NCBI RefSeq assembly: GCF_025200925.1
Contig: NZ_CP104174.1
Span: 6,820,001 to 6,884,000, forward strand
Reading direction: 5' to 3'
DNA from: Bradyrhizobium sp. CB1015
GTDB lineage: Bacteria; Pseudomonadota; Alphaproteobacteria; Rhizobiales; Xanthobacteraceae
Length of the DNA: 64,000 nt
Shown here: piece after piece, positions 34,157 to 44,729 of the stretch
How the letters are laid out: each line of letters starts with the position of its first letter
Numbering within the stretch: the first letter of the stretch is position 1
Position numbers and translations under genes: made by a program
The notes under the pieces: generated by a model
The model's database searches: none
Told to the model about the DNA's origin: nothing
The model's input: only the letters and a program-made list of their open reading frames with translations

Positions 34157-36481
34157 CTACCCGGCTGCCCGCCTTGGCATCAGATTGGCGGTGCCATCTG
34201 CCGGCGGCGCGATATGCATCAGGATCGTCTGCGTGGCGGATGCGACCTCGATGCCGTTCTGCTGGAAGCGCAGCTTCATGCGGCGGTTGAATTCGCGCTG
34301 GACCGGCCAGCGACCGGCCTCGGTGCAGCGGATCTGGCCGACGATCGACACCATCGCGCCGTCGACCTTGTCGATGCCCCAGAGCTCGAGGTCGCCGCGG
34401 ATCAGCGCGCGGAAGTCCGCTTCATGGCGCATCTCGTCGACGATGTCCTTGAGGATCTGGCCGGCACGGTCGGTGTCTTCCTTGTAGGCGACGTTGACGC
34501 TCACCGAGGCGTTGCCGGCGCCGCGGCTGGCATTGGTGATGGTCGTGACCGCGCTGAACGGCACGATGTGTACGGCACCATCGCCCGCGCGCAGGCGGAT
34601 GGTGCGGATCGAGACGTTCTCGACGACGCCCGACAGCCCCGACACGCTGACGGTGTCACCCACCTGTACCGTGTTCTCCAGCAGCAGGAACAGACCGGTG
34701 ATGAGATCCTGCACCAGCTTCTGCGAGCCGAAGCCGATCGCGATGCCGACGATGCCGGCGCCCGCCAGCAGCGGGGCGACATTGACGCCGATCTCGCTCA
34801 ACGCCGTGAGGCCGACGACGGTCGCGATCAGGCAGAGCAGCGCCGTGCGCAGCATCGGCTGGAAGGTGCGCAACCGCGCGGCGCGGGCATAGTGCCCGTC
34901 CCGCGACAGCGTATTGATCTGGCGGTCCAGGAGCGCATTGCTGGCTTCCCAGATCGCGGCGGCGATGAACACCGCGAGGCCGATGGTCACCACGGCCGAG
35001 ATCAGCCGGCTGCCGATCTGGCCGCCATAGAACCAGACGATCGCGTCAACGCCCCAGACTTCGAGCACGGCCACGAAGCCGATGAAGGCGATCACGCCGG
35101 ATACGATCCTGCGCAGCAGCGGCAGATAGCGGTTGGCACGGATCTCGAGGCCGGGAAAGCGCTGGAGGATCTCCGGTTTGATGCGGAAGCCGCGGTCGAT
35201 CAGGCTCAGCGTCAGCATGATGACGACACGCGTGATCAGCGCCACTGCGATGGTGCCGACGAAATATTGCAGCAGCAGCGAATAGCCGTTGCGGATGTTG
35301 AGTGCCCAGACCGCCCACAGCGCGAGGTCGAGCGCGATGGCAAGATAGTGCCAGCCGGCGGCGATGCGGTTGCGCAAGCGGGCCGCAATTCCCGGCCGCT
35401 CGGCCGGCGCGCGGATGGCATCGGCGACCTGGCGGCGGCATTGCAGGATGATGACGGCGATGAAGAGGTGCACGACCAGCATCACCATGCGCAGCAGGGC
35501 GGCGTAGCCGGCACGGTGCAGGCCGAGCAGCAGCGCCACATTGGAAAAGGCGATGCCGGAGACGCCGACGCCGACGATGCGGCGCGCCCAGATCTCGACA
35601 TAGGCGGCGGTCTCCGCGCGCACCGGAAACAGGCCGAACGGCCCCGCCAGCGCCCGGACCAGGCAGATCAGCCCGCGCGAGAACGCATAAGCGTTGACGA
35701 CAGCGAGGATCACGAGACGGACAATCGTGGGCTCGCCGATTTCCGTTCCGAGCAGCGCGGTGGCAACGGCGACGAAGACGAGCACGGGAAGCAGCTCGAG
35801 CACGAAACGCCCGAGCACGAAGGGCAGGCGCAGCATGATCTGCCAGACACGCGCGAGACTGTGGCGTCGCTTGTGCAGTTCCGGCTCGGGCGTGACATCC
35901 GCGACCGATGATGGCGGATCGGCAAGCGGTAGCGCCTGGGCCGGCAGGCGCGCGCTTTGCGGCACGCGCCCCTCCAGGAACGCGACCGGCCGGCGGATCA
36001 GGCGGAAGATGACCCATTCGGCCGAGAGAGCGCAGCCGAGCAGCAGCGCCAGCTTCCAGGCGATCTCGATCAGGAGATTGTAAGCCGCGGGATCGTTCGC
36101 GGTGCGCATGATCCAGTAGTAGAAGGCCGGAAAGTGCGTGAGCGTCCGCGCCATGCCGGCGATCTCGCTCGAGATCTCGCCGATCTCTTCCGAGACCGTG
36201 AGCAGGAGCTGCGCACCGAGGCCGTCGGCCGAAAGCGGGATCGGCGATTTGGGCTCCGGCGCAGGCTGCTGCGGACCCGATGCGTTGGCGATCACACGGA
36301 GCGTATCGATCATTTGCGCGCGCTTCTTGTCGTCCTGGAGCGTGTCCAAGGCGCGCCTGGCTTCGTCGGGCGATAGCGCCGCGGCACCGGTCGCGGCCGG
36401 CGCATCGGCGCGGACGCAGGAGAGAGACGAGATCGCGAGGAAAACAGCGGCGAGAAGCGCCGGGACAAGCTTTTGCGACAC
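34157..36481 (-). CDS. MscS-family mechanosensitive ion channel (large form)
   Basis: A 774-aa inner-membrane protein from GTG 36481 (MSQKLVPALLAAVFLAISS). A signal-like segment and a periplasmic region precede about eight to ten membrane helices. The MscS core near residues 570-690 reads LAGAGIVGIAIGFGSQKLVQDLITGLFLLLENTVQVGDTVSVSGLSGVVENVSIRTIRLR, and the cytoplasmic vestibule follows. It releases solutes on osmotic downshift. The length and layout resemble YbiO/MscM-type relatives. ATG 36550 upstream is an alternative start. Confidence 0.88.
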   Translation of the reverse strand: MSQKLVPALLAAVFLAISSLSCVRADAPAATGAAALSPDEARRALDTLQDDKKRAQMIDTLRVIANASGPQQPAPEPKSPIPLSADGLGAQLLLTVSEEIGEISSEIAGMARTLTHFPAFYYWIMRTANDPAAYNLLIEIAWKLALLLGCALSAEWVIFRLIRRPVAFLEGRVPQSARLPAQALPLADPPSSVADVTPEPELHKRRHSLARVWQIMLRLPFVLGRFVLELLPVLVFVAVATALLGTEIGEPTIVRLVILAVVNAYAFSRGLICLVRALAGPFGLFPVRAETAAYVEIWARRIVGVGVSGIAFSNVALLLGLHRAGYAALLRMVMLVVHLFIAVIILQCRRQVADAIRAPAERPGIAARLRNRIAAGWHYLAIALDLALWAVWALNIRNGYSLLLQYFVGTIAVALITRVVIMLTLSLIDRGFRIKPEILQRFPGLEIRANRYLPLLRRIVSGVIAFIGFVAVLEVWGVDAIVWFYGGQIGSRLISAVVTIGLAVFIAAAIWEASNALLDRQINTLSRDGHYARAARLRTFQPMLRTALLCLIATVVGLTALSEIGVNVAPLLAGAGIVGIAIGFGSQKLVQDLITGLFLLLENTVQVGDTVSVSGLSGVVENVSIRTIRLRAGDGAVHIVPFSAVTTITNASRGAGNASVSVNVAYKEDTDRAGQILKDIVDEMRHEADFRALIRGDLELWGIDKVDGAMVSIVGQIRCTEAGRWPVQREFNRRMKLRFQQNGIEVASATQTILMHIAPPADGTANLMPRRAAG

Positions 36482-37278
36482 GCAGATTCCCTGGAAAAAT
36501 GAATGCGCCCGCGATGTCGTGGCCGTCACCGCCGGAAGCACATCCGTCATGTCGGATCGGAGCTATTCGCCCCTAGCCTGTGTCGGAAGTTGGCCTTTGA
36601 GACGACATTCTCTTGGCATTTGCCGCAATGCAGGATCGCGAGCTGACGTCCAACCGGAGCTTCATCACGCAGGGCGCGCAAAGACCCCTGTACAGATCGA
36701 CGAAGATGGGGAAAGCCGGATGACAGAGAACGTGATGCGGCAGCCTTCACGGCCATCCGACACGATCGACGTGATCAAATTACAGCGCCGGGAAGGTAGG
36801 GGCTTTGCCTCACTGATGCAGCCCGCTAAACCTTGTCCCGGCGTGCCGTTCGCGGTTTCTGCCGCTATGCGATAGTCCGAACGAGCTCCATCGCAATTAG
36901 CGCGGCTGGATTTGCGGAGGTGGCGTCATAGACCTCCCCTTGCTCATGAGGTGGACGTTGCGCGTCGCTTGTTTGCGACCGCGATGATGCTCCTCCTGAG
37001 ACAGAAAACTGTCAAGCAAGATCAATGATCTGACGATCACATTTGACGACCCGAGTTCCCGCTGAAAGGTCCGCTGTGCAATCGCTTCCGCGCGAAGTGA
37101 GGAATTTCAGAAGGCAGCGGGATGATGACATCATGCTCCTGTTTTGCCCGACGAGTCAAAACCCGCTTCGCAAAATCCGCATTATACTAAACGGTCCTGC
37201 AAGCCATTGATTCTGTTATGCCCGACTACTGTGCATGGGGTTGTTTTCGCACTTTTTTGTCGAGGGCGGCTCGCTCGC
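36482..37278. other. Gene-poor intergenic region
   Basis: About 800 bp with lower GC than its surroundings near 36940-37260. I see no convincing gene. The only candidate is a 51-codon frame at 36720-36875 (MTENVMRQPSRPSD..., after gggg-aaagccgg), given separately. The end (37190-37260) has a TATACT box and T-runs (gttttcgcacttttttg) that could be part of a small RNA or promoter, unproven. Confidence 0.4.
36720..36875 (+). CDS. Possible 51-aa hypothetical protein
   Basis: ATG 36720 with a GGGGAAAG run about 7 bases upstream; product MTENVMRQPSRPSDTIDVIK... ending AVSAAMR, with no recognisable motif. Weak support. Confidence 0.22.
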   Translation: MTENVMRQPSRPSDTIDVIKLQRREGRGFASLMQPAKPCPGVPFAVSAAMR

Positions 37279-38316
37279 CTAGAGAAACATGTCCGCCAGG
37301 TCCACTGTCGAGGCCTTTCCGATCTGGTCGAAGTTTCGTGCCAGCCAGCCTCGCGCAGCCTCGCGGCCTTCGTCGCGCAAGCGGCACAACAGGCTCCATT
37401 CGGGGTGAAACTGCGTGGCCGTGCCGAGCTGCGACATCAACGCGTCGTTGCCGATCCAATGCATGTACATGCGGCTATGCTTGTTGCTGTCGAGCTCGCC
37501 GTCGTCGATCAGCCGGGTCGCGAAGGCGATCGCACGCATCTCACGCATCAACGACGAATTGAAGCTGATCTCGTTGATGCGGTGCAGGACATCGGCCGCA
37601 CTGGCCGGCAGCTCGTCGCGCCGGATCGCCGTCACCTGCACGATGACGACGTCGTGACTGCCCTTGCGGTAGATCAACGGATAGATCGCGGGATTGCCGA
37701 GATAGCCGCCGTCCCAGTAATGCTCGCCATCGATTTCGACGGCCTGGAAATAGGGCGGCAGGCAGGCCGAGGCGAGCACGGTGTCCGCCGTGAGCAGCGG
37801 GCTCTGGAACACCTTGATCTTGCCGGTGCGGACGTTGGTGGCGTTGAGAAACAGCTGCGGCGCATCGGGCGAGGAATTGAGCCGGTCGAAATCGATCACG
37901 CGCTGCAGCAGCGCGCGGAGCGGATTGAAATGAAAGGGATTGAGCAGGTTCGGCGGCAGCGTGTGCGTCAGCGTGTGGATGAAGGCATGGACCGGATGAT
38001 ATTCCGGCGGCAGCTTCAGGGCCTGGATCCACTGGTTCAGCGGCGACATCAGATCGTACGCCATGTCCATGCGCGAGACTTCGTACCAGAATGCGTGCAG
38101 GCTCTCCCGCGCGGCCTCCGCGCCTCCATGCGCCATGCCGGAGGCCATCGCCACCGCATTCATGGCGCCGGCACTGGTCGCGCTGATCGCCTCGATCGCG
38201 AGCCTGCCGTCCTCGAGCACCTGGTCGAGCACGCCCCAGACGAAGGCGCCGTGCGCACCGCCGCCCTGGAGCGCGAAGTTGACGTTCTTGCAATTGGTGG
38301 TCCCGCTGGCTGTCAC
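37279..38316 (-). CDS. Patatin-like phospholipase family protein
   Basis: A 345-aa protein from GTG 38316. Oxyanion loop GGGAHG at residues 18-23, nucleophile in SATSAGAM (Ser48; the first Gly of G-x-S-x-G is Ala), and the catalytic Asp in YWDGGYLGNP. The long C-terminal part (MREMRAIAFATRLIDDGELD...) is typical of the DUF3734 branch of patatins. Hydrolyses acyl esters, probably lipids; links of this branch to storage polymers are suggestive only. Overlaps ppk2 by 4 bp and is last in the Liv operon. Confidence 0.86.
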   Translation of the reverse strand: MTASGTTNCKNVNFALQGGGAHGAFVWGVLDQVLEDGRLAIEAISATSAGAMNAVAMASGMAHGGAEAARESLHAFWYEVSRMDMAYDLMSPLNQWIQALKLPPEYHPVHAFIHTLTHTLPPNLLNPFHFNPLRALLQRVIDFDRLNSSPDAPQLFLNATNVRTGKIKVFQSPLLTADTVLASACLPPYFQAVEIDGEHYWDGGYLGNPAIYPLIYRKGSHDVVIVQVTAIRRDELPASAADVLHRINEISFNSSLMREMRAIAFATRLIDDGELDSNKHSRMYMHWIGNDALMSQLGTATQFHPEWSLLCRLRDEGREAARGWLARNFDQIGKASTVDLADMFL

Positions 38317-39242
38317 CTTGCTTGCTTCCTGCCTCCCGTCCCTTCTTTCTCCAGCGCCTTGCGCACCTGCGTGAACTCCTCCAGCGAGGCCTTGTCGGCA
38401 CGGGGGAAACGCAGGTCGAGCTTTTCGAGCTCGGCATTGATCACCGAGCCGATCACGACGCGGGCGAACCATTTGTGATCGGCGGGCACGACATACCACG
38501 GCGCGTGGGAGGTCGCCGTGTGGCGGACGATGTCCTGGTAGACCGCCTGGTAGCGCGGCCACAGCGCGCGCTCGTTGATGTCGTCCATGGAGAACTTCCA
38601 CTGCTTGGCCGGATCCTCCAGCCGCGCGAGGAAGCGCTCGCGCTGCTCCTCCTTGGACACGTTGAGGAAGAACTTCAGCACCACGGTGCCGTTGCGGCAG
38701 AGATAGCGCTCGAAGGCCGAGATGTCCTCGAACCGCTCCTTCCAGATGTTCTTGGTGACGAGCCTAGGCGGCAGCTTTTCCTTCGCGAGAATCTCTGGAT
38801 GCACACGCGTCACCAGGCATTCCTCGTAATGCGAGCGGTTGAAGATGCCGATATGGCCGCGCTCGGGCAGCGCGACCGCATGACGCCAGAGGAAGTCGTG
38901 GTCGAGCTCCTTGCTGCTCGGCGCCTTGAAGGCCGTGACTTCGCAGCCCTGCGGATTGATGCCCTCGAAGATCGCCTTGATCGCAGAGTCCTTGCCGGCG
39001 GCGTCCATCGCCTGGAACACGATCAGGAGCGACCAGCGGTCCTGCGCGTAGAGCTTCTCCTGAAACGCGATCAGCCGCTTCTTGTTGGCGTCGAGAATCG
39101 CCAGCGCCTTCTCCTTGTCGAGATCGCCCTTCTCGTCGGTCTTATGGTCCTTGAGGTGAAACTTGCCGGAGCCATCGTAGCGGAACGGCGTGATGTAGCG
39201 GTCAAGCTCCTGGGCGAGCGACTTGGACGGCTTTTTGCTCAT
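38313..39242 (-). CDS. ppk2: Polyphosphate kinase 2 (PPK2) family
   Basis: A 309-aa cytoplasmic kinase: Walker A-like FQAMDAAGKDSAIKAIFEGINPQG, HDFLWRHAVALPERGHIGIFNRSHYEECLVTRVHPE and Walker B-like VVLKFFLNVSKEEQRERFLARLEDPAKQWKFS are the PPK2 signatures. It uses polyphosphate to phosphorylate nucleotides; the length fits single-domain class I or III enzymes. Its start lies 41 bp inside livM, so it is co-transcribed with the amino acid transporter. Confidence 0.92.
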   Translation of the reverse strand: MSKKPSKSLAQELDRYITPFRYDGSGKFHLKDHKTDEKGDLDKEKALAILDANKKRLIAFQEKLYAQDRWSLLIVFQAMDAAGKDSAIKAIFEGINPQGCEVTAFKAPSSKELDHDFLWRHAVALPERGHIGIFNRSHYEECLVTRVHPEILAKEKLPPRLVTKNIWKERFEDISAFERYLCRNGTVVLKFFLNVSKEEQRERFLARLEDPAKQWKFSMDDINERALWPRYQAVYQDIVRHTATSHAPWYVVPADHKWFARVVIGSVINAELEKLDLRFPRADKASLEEFTQVRKALEKEGTGGRKQAR

Positions 39243-40221
39243 GAGCGCGGGGCACCTTGCGTTGCAACTTCAATCGGTCGAGCAAGCTACCAAGGATGCC
39301 CTTGGGAAGGAATATGATGAAAAGCACGAGCAGCACGCCGTAGACGAGATTGTCCCAGCCGACCGCCTTGGTGCCGAAACCGATGCGCAGCGTTTCCGCC
39401 AGCAGGATGGTGATGATGGCGCCGACGGTCGGGCCGAGCGAGACGAACAGGCCGCCGACGATCGCGGCGAACACCATCTGCAGCGAGACCGCGATGCCGC
39501 TGACCGTGTCGGGGGTGATAAACATCTGGTACTGGCAGTAGATCGCGCCCGCCAAGGCCGTCATCAGCGCGCTGAGCAACGTGATCTTCAGCTTCTCGGC
39601 GGTGACGTCGACGCCGGCCGCGGCCGCGGCGTCCTCGTCCTCCGAGATCGCCTCCAGCGCATAGCGCGCCATGCTGCGGTCGACCCAGTGCCAGATCACG
39701 ATGCCGAACAGCCAGACCGCAAGCGCGATCAGGTACCAGGTCGTCTTGTCGTCGAATTGCAGCGCCAGCAGCCTGTTGCCGGACGCGCGGTTCGGGGTAT
39801 AGCCGAGCGAGCCGCCGGTATAGTCACGCGTCGCCGTGATGACCTGGAGCACGATGCCTGACAGCGCCAGCGTCACCAGCACGAAATAATGCCCGGTGAT
39901 GCGAAAGCGGAAGCAGGGATAGCCGACGATCATCGCCAGCGCACCGGCCGCCGCCATGCTGATGGGAATGCCGATCCAGGGCGACAGTCCTGCGTGGTTC
40001 CACAACAGCGCCGTGACGTAAGCGCCGATCCCCATGAAACCGCCATGGCCGAGCGAGACGAGGCCGAACCGGCCCATCATCGACCACGACGTATAGGCGA
40101 ACGACCAGATCAGGATCAGCACGAGGATATGCAGATGATAGGGATCGCGATAGACGAAGGGCAGCGCGATCAGCGCCGCCAGTCCGATCCCCCACGCCGC
40201 AAGCCGTCCCTGCCCCATCAT
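39202..40221 (-). CDS. livM: Branched-chain amino acid-type ABC transporter permease LivM
   Basis: A 339-aa inner-membrane protein with LIWSFAYTSWSMMGRFGLVSLGHGGFMGIGAYVTALL, the LivM hallmark, eight to ten helices, and an EAA-like loop (ALEAISEDEDAAAAAGVDVTAEKLKITLLSA). Start ATG 40221 overlaps livH's stop (ATGATG). The 3' end overlaps ppk2 by 41 bp. Confidence 0.9.
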   Translation of the reverse strand: MMGQGRLAAWGIGLAALIALPFVYRDPYHLHILVLILIWSFAYTSWSMMGRFGLVSLGHGGFMGIGAYVTALLWNHAGLSPWIGIPISMAAAGALAMIVGYPCFRFRITGHYFVLVTLALSGIVLQVITATRDYTGGSLGYTPNRASGNRLLALQFDDKTTWYLIALAVWLFGIVIWHWVDRSMARYALEAISEDEDAAAAAGVDVTAEKLKITLLSALMTALAGAIYCQYQMFITPDTVSGIAVSLQMVFAAIVGGLFVSLGPTVGAIITILLAETLRIGFGTKAVGWDNLVYGVLLVLFIIFLPKGILGSLLDRLKLQRKVPRAHEQKAVQVARPGA

Positions 40222-41104
40222 CGGCGCCTCGCAAGCAGGCCCGCAGGCCGGATGAACATCATGACGATGAAGAACGCGAAGGCGAGCACATAGCCCCATT
40301 CGAGATCGGAGAACAGGCCGCCGAGCGAGATGATCTCCGCGAACACGAACGCGGCGATGAAGCCGCCGATGAAATTGCCGAGGCCGCCGAGCACACAGAT
40401 CAGGAAGGTGATCGGACCGAAGGACAGGCCGACGAAGGGATGCACGTCATATTGCAGCACCAGGAGGCAGGCGGCGAGGCCGGCGAGCGCACCGCCGAGC
40501 GCCGACGTGATCAGATAGATCCGCTTGGTGTCGACGCCCATCAGCGCCATGATCTGCCGGTCCTGGGAGATGGCGCGGATCGCAGTGCCGGTGAAGGTGC
40601 GGGTCATGAACAGATAGACCGCGACCATGCCGACCAGCGCGGCGACGAACGAGAGCAGTCGCGCATAGCTGAAATTCATGTCGCCGAAGGCGAGCACCGG
40701 CAGGCGGATGCCGAGATTGCGGAAGTCGATGCCGAAGGCGACCGTGGCAAAGCTCTGCAGCACGAACAGCACCCCACCGGTCGCGAGCAGCTGGTTGATC
40801 GGAGGTGCGGTCAGCAGCGGCGCGATCACGAGATAGTGCAGCGCCGCGCCAAGCCCGGCGACGAGCAGGATGGTGAGCGGCGCGGCAACGAAATAGCTGA
40901 TGCCGTAATACTGCACCATGAAATACATGCCGTACATGCCGATCATGACGAGCTCGGCGTAGCAGATCCAGGTCACGTCGATGACGCCGAAGATCAGGTT
41001 GAGCCCGAGCGCAAGCAGCGCCAGCACGCCGCCGAGCAGGATGCCGTTGATGACGGCCTCCAGCAGATAGATGTCGAATACGTCCAGGAACGCCTGCATG
41101 CCCA

Positions 41105-41105
<1 letters not shown>
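40218..41105 (-). CDS. livH: Branched-chain amino acid-type ABC transporter permease LivH
   Basis: A 295-aa inner-membrane protein: INGILLGGVLALLALGLNLIFGVIDVTWICYAELVMIGMY is the LivH start, followed by IRAISQDRQIMALMGVDTKRIYLITSALGGALAGLAA. Start ATG 41105 overlaps the livF stop (TGATG). The same frame stays open further upstream but that part is the wrong frame of livF and livG and is not protein. Confidence 0.9.
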
Positions 41106-41809
<704 letters not shown>

Positions 41810-41812
41810 CGG

Positions 41813-42580
41813 CTAGCCCCCTGCGCGGCGGCGCGCTTCGGCGGCCGCGGCCTGCGTGGTCTCGGCATCGGTGCCGAGATAGACCTCGATGACGCGCGGA
41901 TCGCCCGCGACTGCGCTCGGCAGGCCTTCCGAGATCTTCTCGCCGTGATCGAGCACCATGACGCGGTCGACGACGCGCATCAGGACGCCCATGATGTGCT
42001 CGACCCAGATGATAGTGATGCCCAGCTCGTCGCGGATGTTGCGCAACATGTCCGCGGCCTGATCCATCTCGGCATCGTCGAGACCGCCGAGGCTCTCGTC
42101 GGCGAGCAATAGTTTTGGCGCGGTGGCGAGCGCCTTCGCCAGCTCGAGCTTCTTCAGCCCCGCTGCGCCAAGCCCATCGACGCTGGCATGGCGGTCGGTC
42201 GGCAGACCGACCATCGCCAGCGAGCGTTCGGCCGCCTCCTCGGCCTTGGCGCGGCTGTGGCGGCCCTGGCCGTAGAAGCCGGCAAGCGCCACGTTCTCGA
42301 AAATGCTCAGACGGCGGAACGGCCGCGGGATCTGGAAGGTCCGCCCGATGCCGCTGTTGATGATCCGGTGCGGCGCAAGGCCCGCGATCTCGTGCCCGGC
42401 GAACAGGATCGATCCGGAGGTCGGCGCCAGTGTGCCGGACAGCATGTTGAAGATCGTGCTCTTGCCCGAGCCGTTGGGACCGATCAGGCCGAGGATCTCG
42501 CCCTCGTCGACCCTGAACGACACGTTGTTCACGGCGGTGAAGCCGCCAAACCGCTTCACCAATCCGTTGACTTCCAACAC
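41813..42580 (-). CDS. livG: Branched-chain amino acid-type ABC transporter ATP-binding protein LivG
   Basis: A 255-aa ATPase starting at GTG 42580: Walker A GPNGSGKST, IGRTFQIPRPFRRLSIFENVALAGFYG, GLGAAGLKKLELAKALA in place of the usual signature, Walker B KLLLADESLGGLDDAE. The signature region (DGLGAAGLKKLELAKAL) and 'DES' rather than 'DEP' are seen in some LivG homologues. 12 bases after livK. Confidence 0.9.
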   Translation of the reverse strand: MLEVNGLVKRFGGFTAVNNVSFRVDEGEILGLIGPNGSGKSTIFNMLSGTLAPTSGSILFAGHEIAGLAPHRIINSGIGRTFQIPRPFRRLSIFENVALAGFYGQGRHSRAKAEEAAERSLAMVGLPTDRHASVDGLGAAGLKKLELAKALATAPKLLLADESLGGLDDAEMDQAADMLRNIRDELGITIIWVEHIMGVLMRVVDRVMVLDHGEKISEGLPSAVAGDPRVIEVYLGTDAETTQAAAAEARRRAGG

Positions 42581-42592
42581 CGCAGCACTCCG

Positions 42593-43903
42593 CTACTGGT
42601 TGCTGTAGGTGGTGCCCTTGGGCAGCGGCAGCACAGCCTCGCGCTGCGCCTGGCTCTTGGGCCACACCACATAGGACTTGTCGTCGACGTATTGGATCAC
42701 GACTGGGAACGAGCGCTCGTTCTGGCCGGCCATTGGCGAGCCCTCGCCGTGGAATTTGACGCCGAAGCCGAGCATGGTGCCGCCCTCGGGTATGTCGGTG
42801 TCCAGCGCTGCCTTGCGCAGGGAGTCGGGATCTACGCCGCCATATTTCTTGATCGCTCGCGGCAGCACGTCGGTCAGGAACAAATAGGTGTTGGACGCAG
42901 CCATGCCGACATGGGCCGAACGAATGGCGACGCCCGGCTTGCGCTTGTCGAACTCCTCGCCAATCGCCTTGATGATCGGCGGCAGCTTCGGATCCATGCT
43001 CTTCTGGTTGGCGAGCCAGATCGAGATCGGATCGGTGTTGAAGACGTAGTTTACGTCGGCGCCCAGGCCTTCCTTCAGCTTCTCATAGACCCCGTAGCCG
43101 GCGCCATGCCCTACGAGTGCGCCGAACTTCAGCCCCTGTTCGCGGGCTTGCCGGAGCAACAGGGTGATGTCGGGATTATAGCCGGTATGGAAGACCACAT
43201 CCGGCTTGGCCCGCTTCAGCTTGGTGACCAGCGCAGACAAATCCGGGGCCGTCGCCGAATAGCCCTCTCTGAGCACGATATTGAAGCCGGCCTTCTTGGC
43301 ACCCGCCTCGTTGCCTTTGGCAACGTCGACGCCGTAGGCGCCGTCCTCGTGGATGATGGCGACCCGCAGGTCCTTCGGGTCCTTGCCCAACTTTTCCTTC
43401 GCGTTCTGCGCGATGAAGTCCATCGTCATCATGCCGAACTGATCACCGGAGGCCTGCGGGCGAAACACGTATTTGTAGTTCTTGTTCTCCAGCACCGCCG
43501 ACGAAATGCAGGTCGTGATCCACATGAACTTCTTCAGCTGCTCGACCCGCGCTGCCACCGGCACGCATTGCGCCGAGGAGAAGAAGCCGAGCAGCATGTC
43601 GACCTTTTCCTGCTCGATCAAACGGATCGCTTCATTGATGGCGACATCCGGCTTGCTCTGAGCATCGGCATAGATCGCCTCGATCTTGTAGCCTTCGACG
43701 TCTTTCGCGCTGTACTGATCCAGCATGATCCTTGCGCCGGTATATTGCAGCTCCGAGCCGCCGCCGGCGAGCGGGCCCGTCAGATCATAGATGACGCCGA
43801 TCTTGAGCTTCTTCTCTTGAGCCTCGGCAGACACCGCCAAGCCCGTCGCTGATATCGCGACCAACAGCCCACGTACCAACCGGGCAGCCATGCGCAGGCG
43901 CAT
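42593..43903 (-). CDS. Branched-chain amino acid-type ABC transporter substrate-binding protein
   Basis: A 436-aa periplasmic protein from ATG 43903, with GGGAGG upstream and a Sec signal (LVRGLLVAISATGLAVSAEA). Peripla_BP_6 features: IGVIYDLTGPLAGGGSELQYTG, SKPDVAINEAIRLIEQEKVD, ALVTKLKRAKPDVVFHTGYNPDITLLLRQAREQG. It heads the operon with livG-F-H-M. A paralogue of the same length is at 2821-4131. The ligand is uncertain; the family also binds aromatic acids and amides. Confidence 0.9.
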   Translation of the reverse strand: MRLRMAARLVRGLLVAISATGLAVSAEAQEKKLKIGVIYDLTGPLAGGGSELQYTGARIMLDQYSAKDVEGYKIEAIYADAQSKPDVAINEAIRLIEQEKVDMLLGFFSSAQCVPVAARVEQLKKFMWITTCISSAVLENKNYKYVFRPQASGDQFGMMTMDFIAQNAKEKLGKDPKDLRVAIIHEDGAYGVDVAKGNEAGAKKAGFNIVLREGYSATAPDLSALVTKLKRAKPDVVFHTGYNPDITLLLRQAREQGLKFGALVGHGAGYGVYEKLKEGLGADVNYVFNTDPISIWLANQKSMDPKLPPIIKAIGEEFDKRKPGVAIRSAHVGMAASNTYLFLTDVLPRAIKKYGGVDPDSLRKAALDTDIPEGGTMLGFGVKFHGEGSPMAGQNERSFPVVIQYVDDKSYVVWPKSQAQREAVLPLPKGTTYSNQ

Positions 43904-43996
43904 CAAAACCTCCCTGGACGATTGTGCATTGCATTCTTGGTGCAACTTCTTCGGCCCATCACATGGGCTGCGCGCGGCGATGTCAAGTCTCGCGCG

Positions 43997-44701
43997 TCAG
44001 CGCACTGCGAACTGCTGCTCGATGAAGGCCGTGACAAATCGCGGCATGGACGGCCTGAGATCGCTGGTCCCGCGCACGAGATGAATGGCCGACAGCTCCG
44101 GCTCGACCTCGCGCGCAAGGTTCGCTTCGATCCGGGCGCGGGCCACATCGCCCGGCATGTCCAGGTTGACGACCTGCAACATCGCGATCGTGGGGCCGGT
44201 GACCACGCAATGCCAGCCCGGCTCGATCCGATAGTCGGCCGCGGTCAGGCCGGTCTCCTCGCCGAGCTCGCGGACGACACTGCCCGGAATGTCGAGCGCG
44301 CCGTCCCTGACGTCGTCGAGATCAGGCGTTCCCGAGGGGAAATAAATGCGGCCCGCATTGGCGGTGTGGGGCGCCATCTCGCCCATGATGAAGGCGCCGT
44401 CGGAGGCGCGCAGCGCGCCCATGCCAAAGCCGTTGAACACGGCCTTGTCGGGAAAGCCCCAGTCGCGCCAGGCGAGGAAGCTTGCGAAATCGGTTTCGAA
44501 ATAGGTCGCGGTCAGACGACCGTCGTTGAACACGGCGTCGCGCCCGAGCAGGACGCGACCGTTCCAGATTTTCGGCCGCTCGCGTTGCTTCTCGGCGAAA
44601 TGCGCCGCGATCTCGGCGCGGCGCTCCTCGGCGAACGGCCACACGATCGGCCGCACGGCAAGATCAAGCGTCGTGACGCGATGAATGATTGGTGACGTCA
44701 T
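43997..44701 (-). CDS. NUDIX hydrolase
   Basis: A 234-aa protein from ATG 44701 (MTSPIIHRVTTLDLAV). A NUDIX box core RELGEETGL is preceded by GALDIPGSVV; the upstream Glu of the consensus is not obvious. The N-terminal part (IWNGRVLLGRDAVFNDGRL) has no clear assignment. The family hydrolyses nucleoside diphosphates linked to another group; the substrate is unknown. It lies between two transporter operons on the same strand. Confidence 0.8.
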   Translation of the reverse strand: MTSPIIHRVTTLDLAVRPIVWPFAEERRAEIAAHFAEKQRERPKIWNGRVLLGRDAVFNDGRLTATYFETDFASFLAWRDWGFPDKAVFNGFGMGALRASDGAFIMGEMAPHTANAGRIYFPSGTPDLDDVRDGALDIPGSVVRELGEETGLTAADYRIEPGWHCVVTGPTIAMLQVVNLDMPGDVARARIEANLAREVEPELSAIHLVRGTSDLRPSMPRFVTAFIEQQFAVR

Positions 44702-44729
44702 GACACCTGATATCACGCCTTCGCGTCGG

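Noticed and set aside
34214..35911. 565-codon plus-strand frame opposite the MscS gene
   Set aside because: Asp/Arg/Gln/His-rich antisense artefact.
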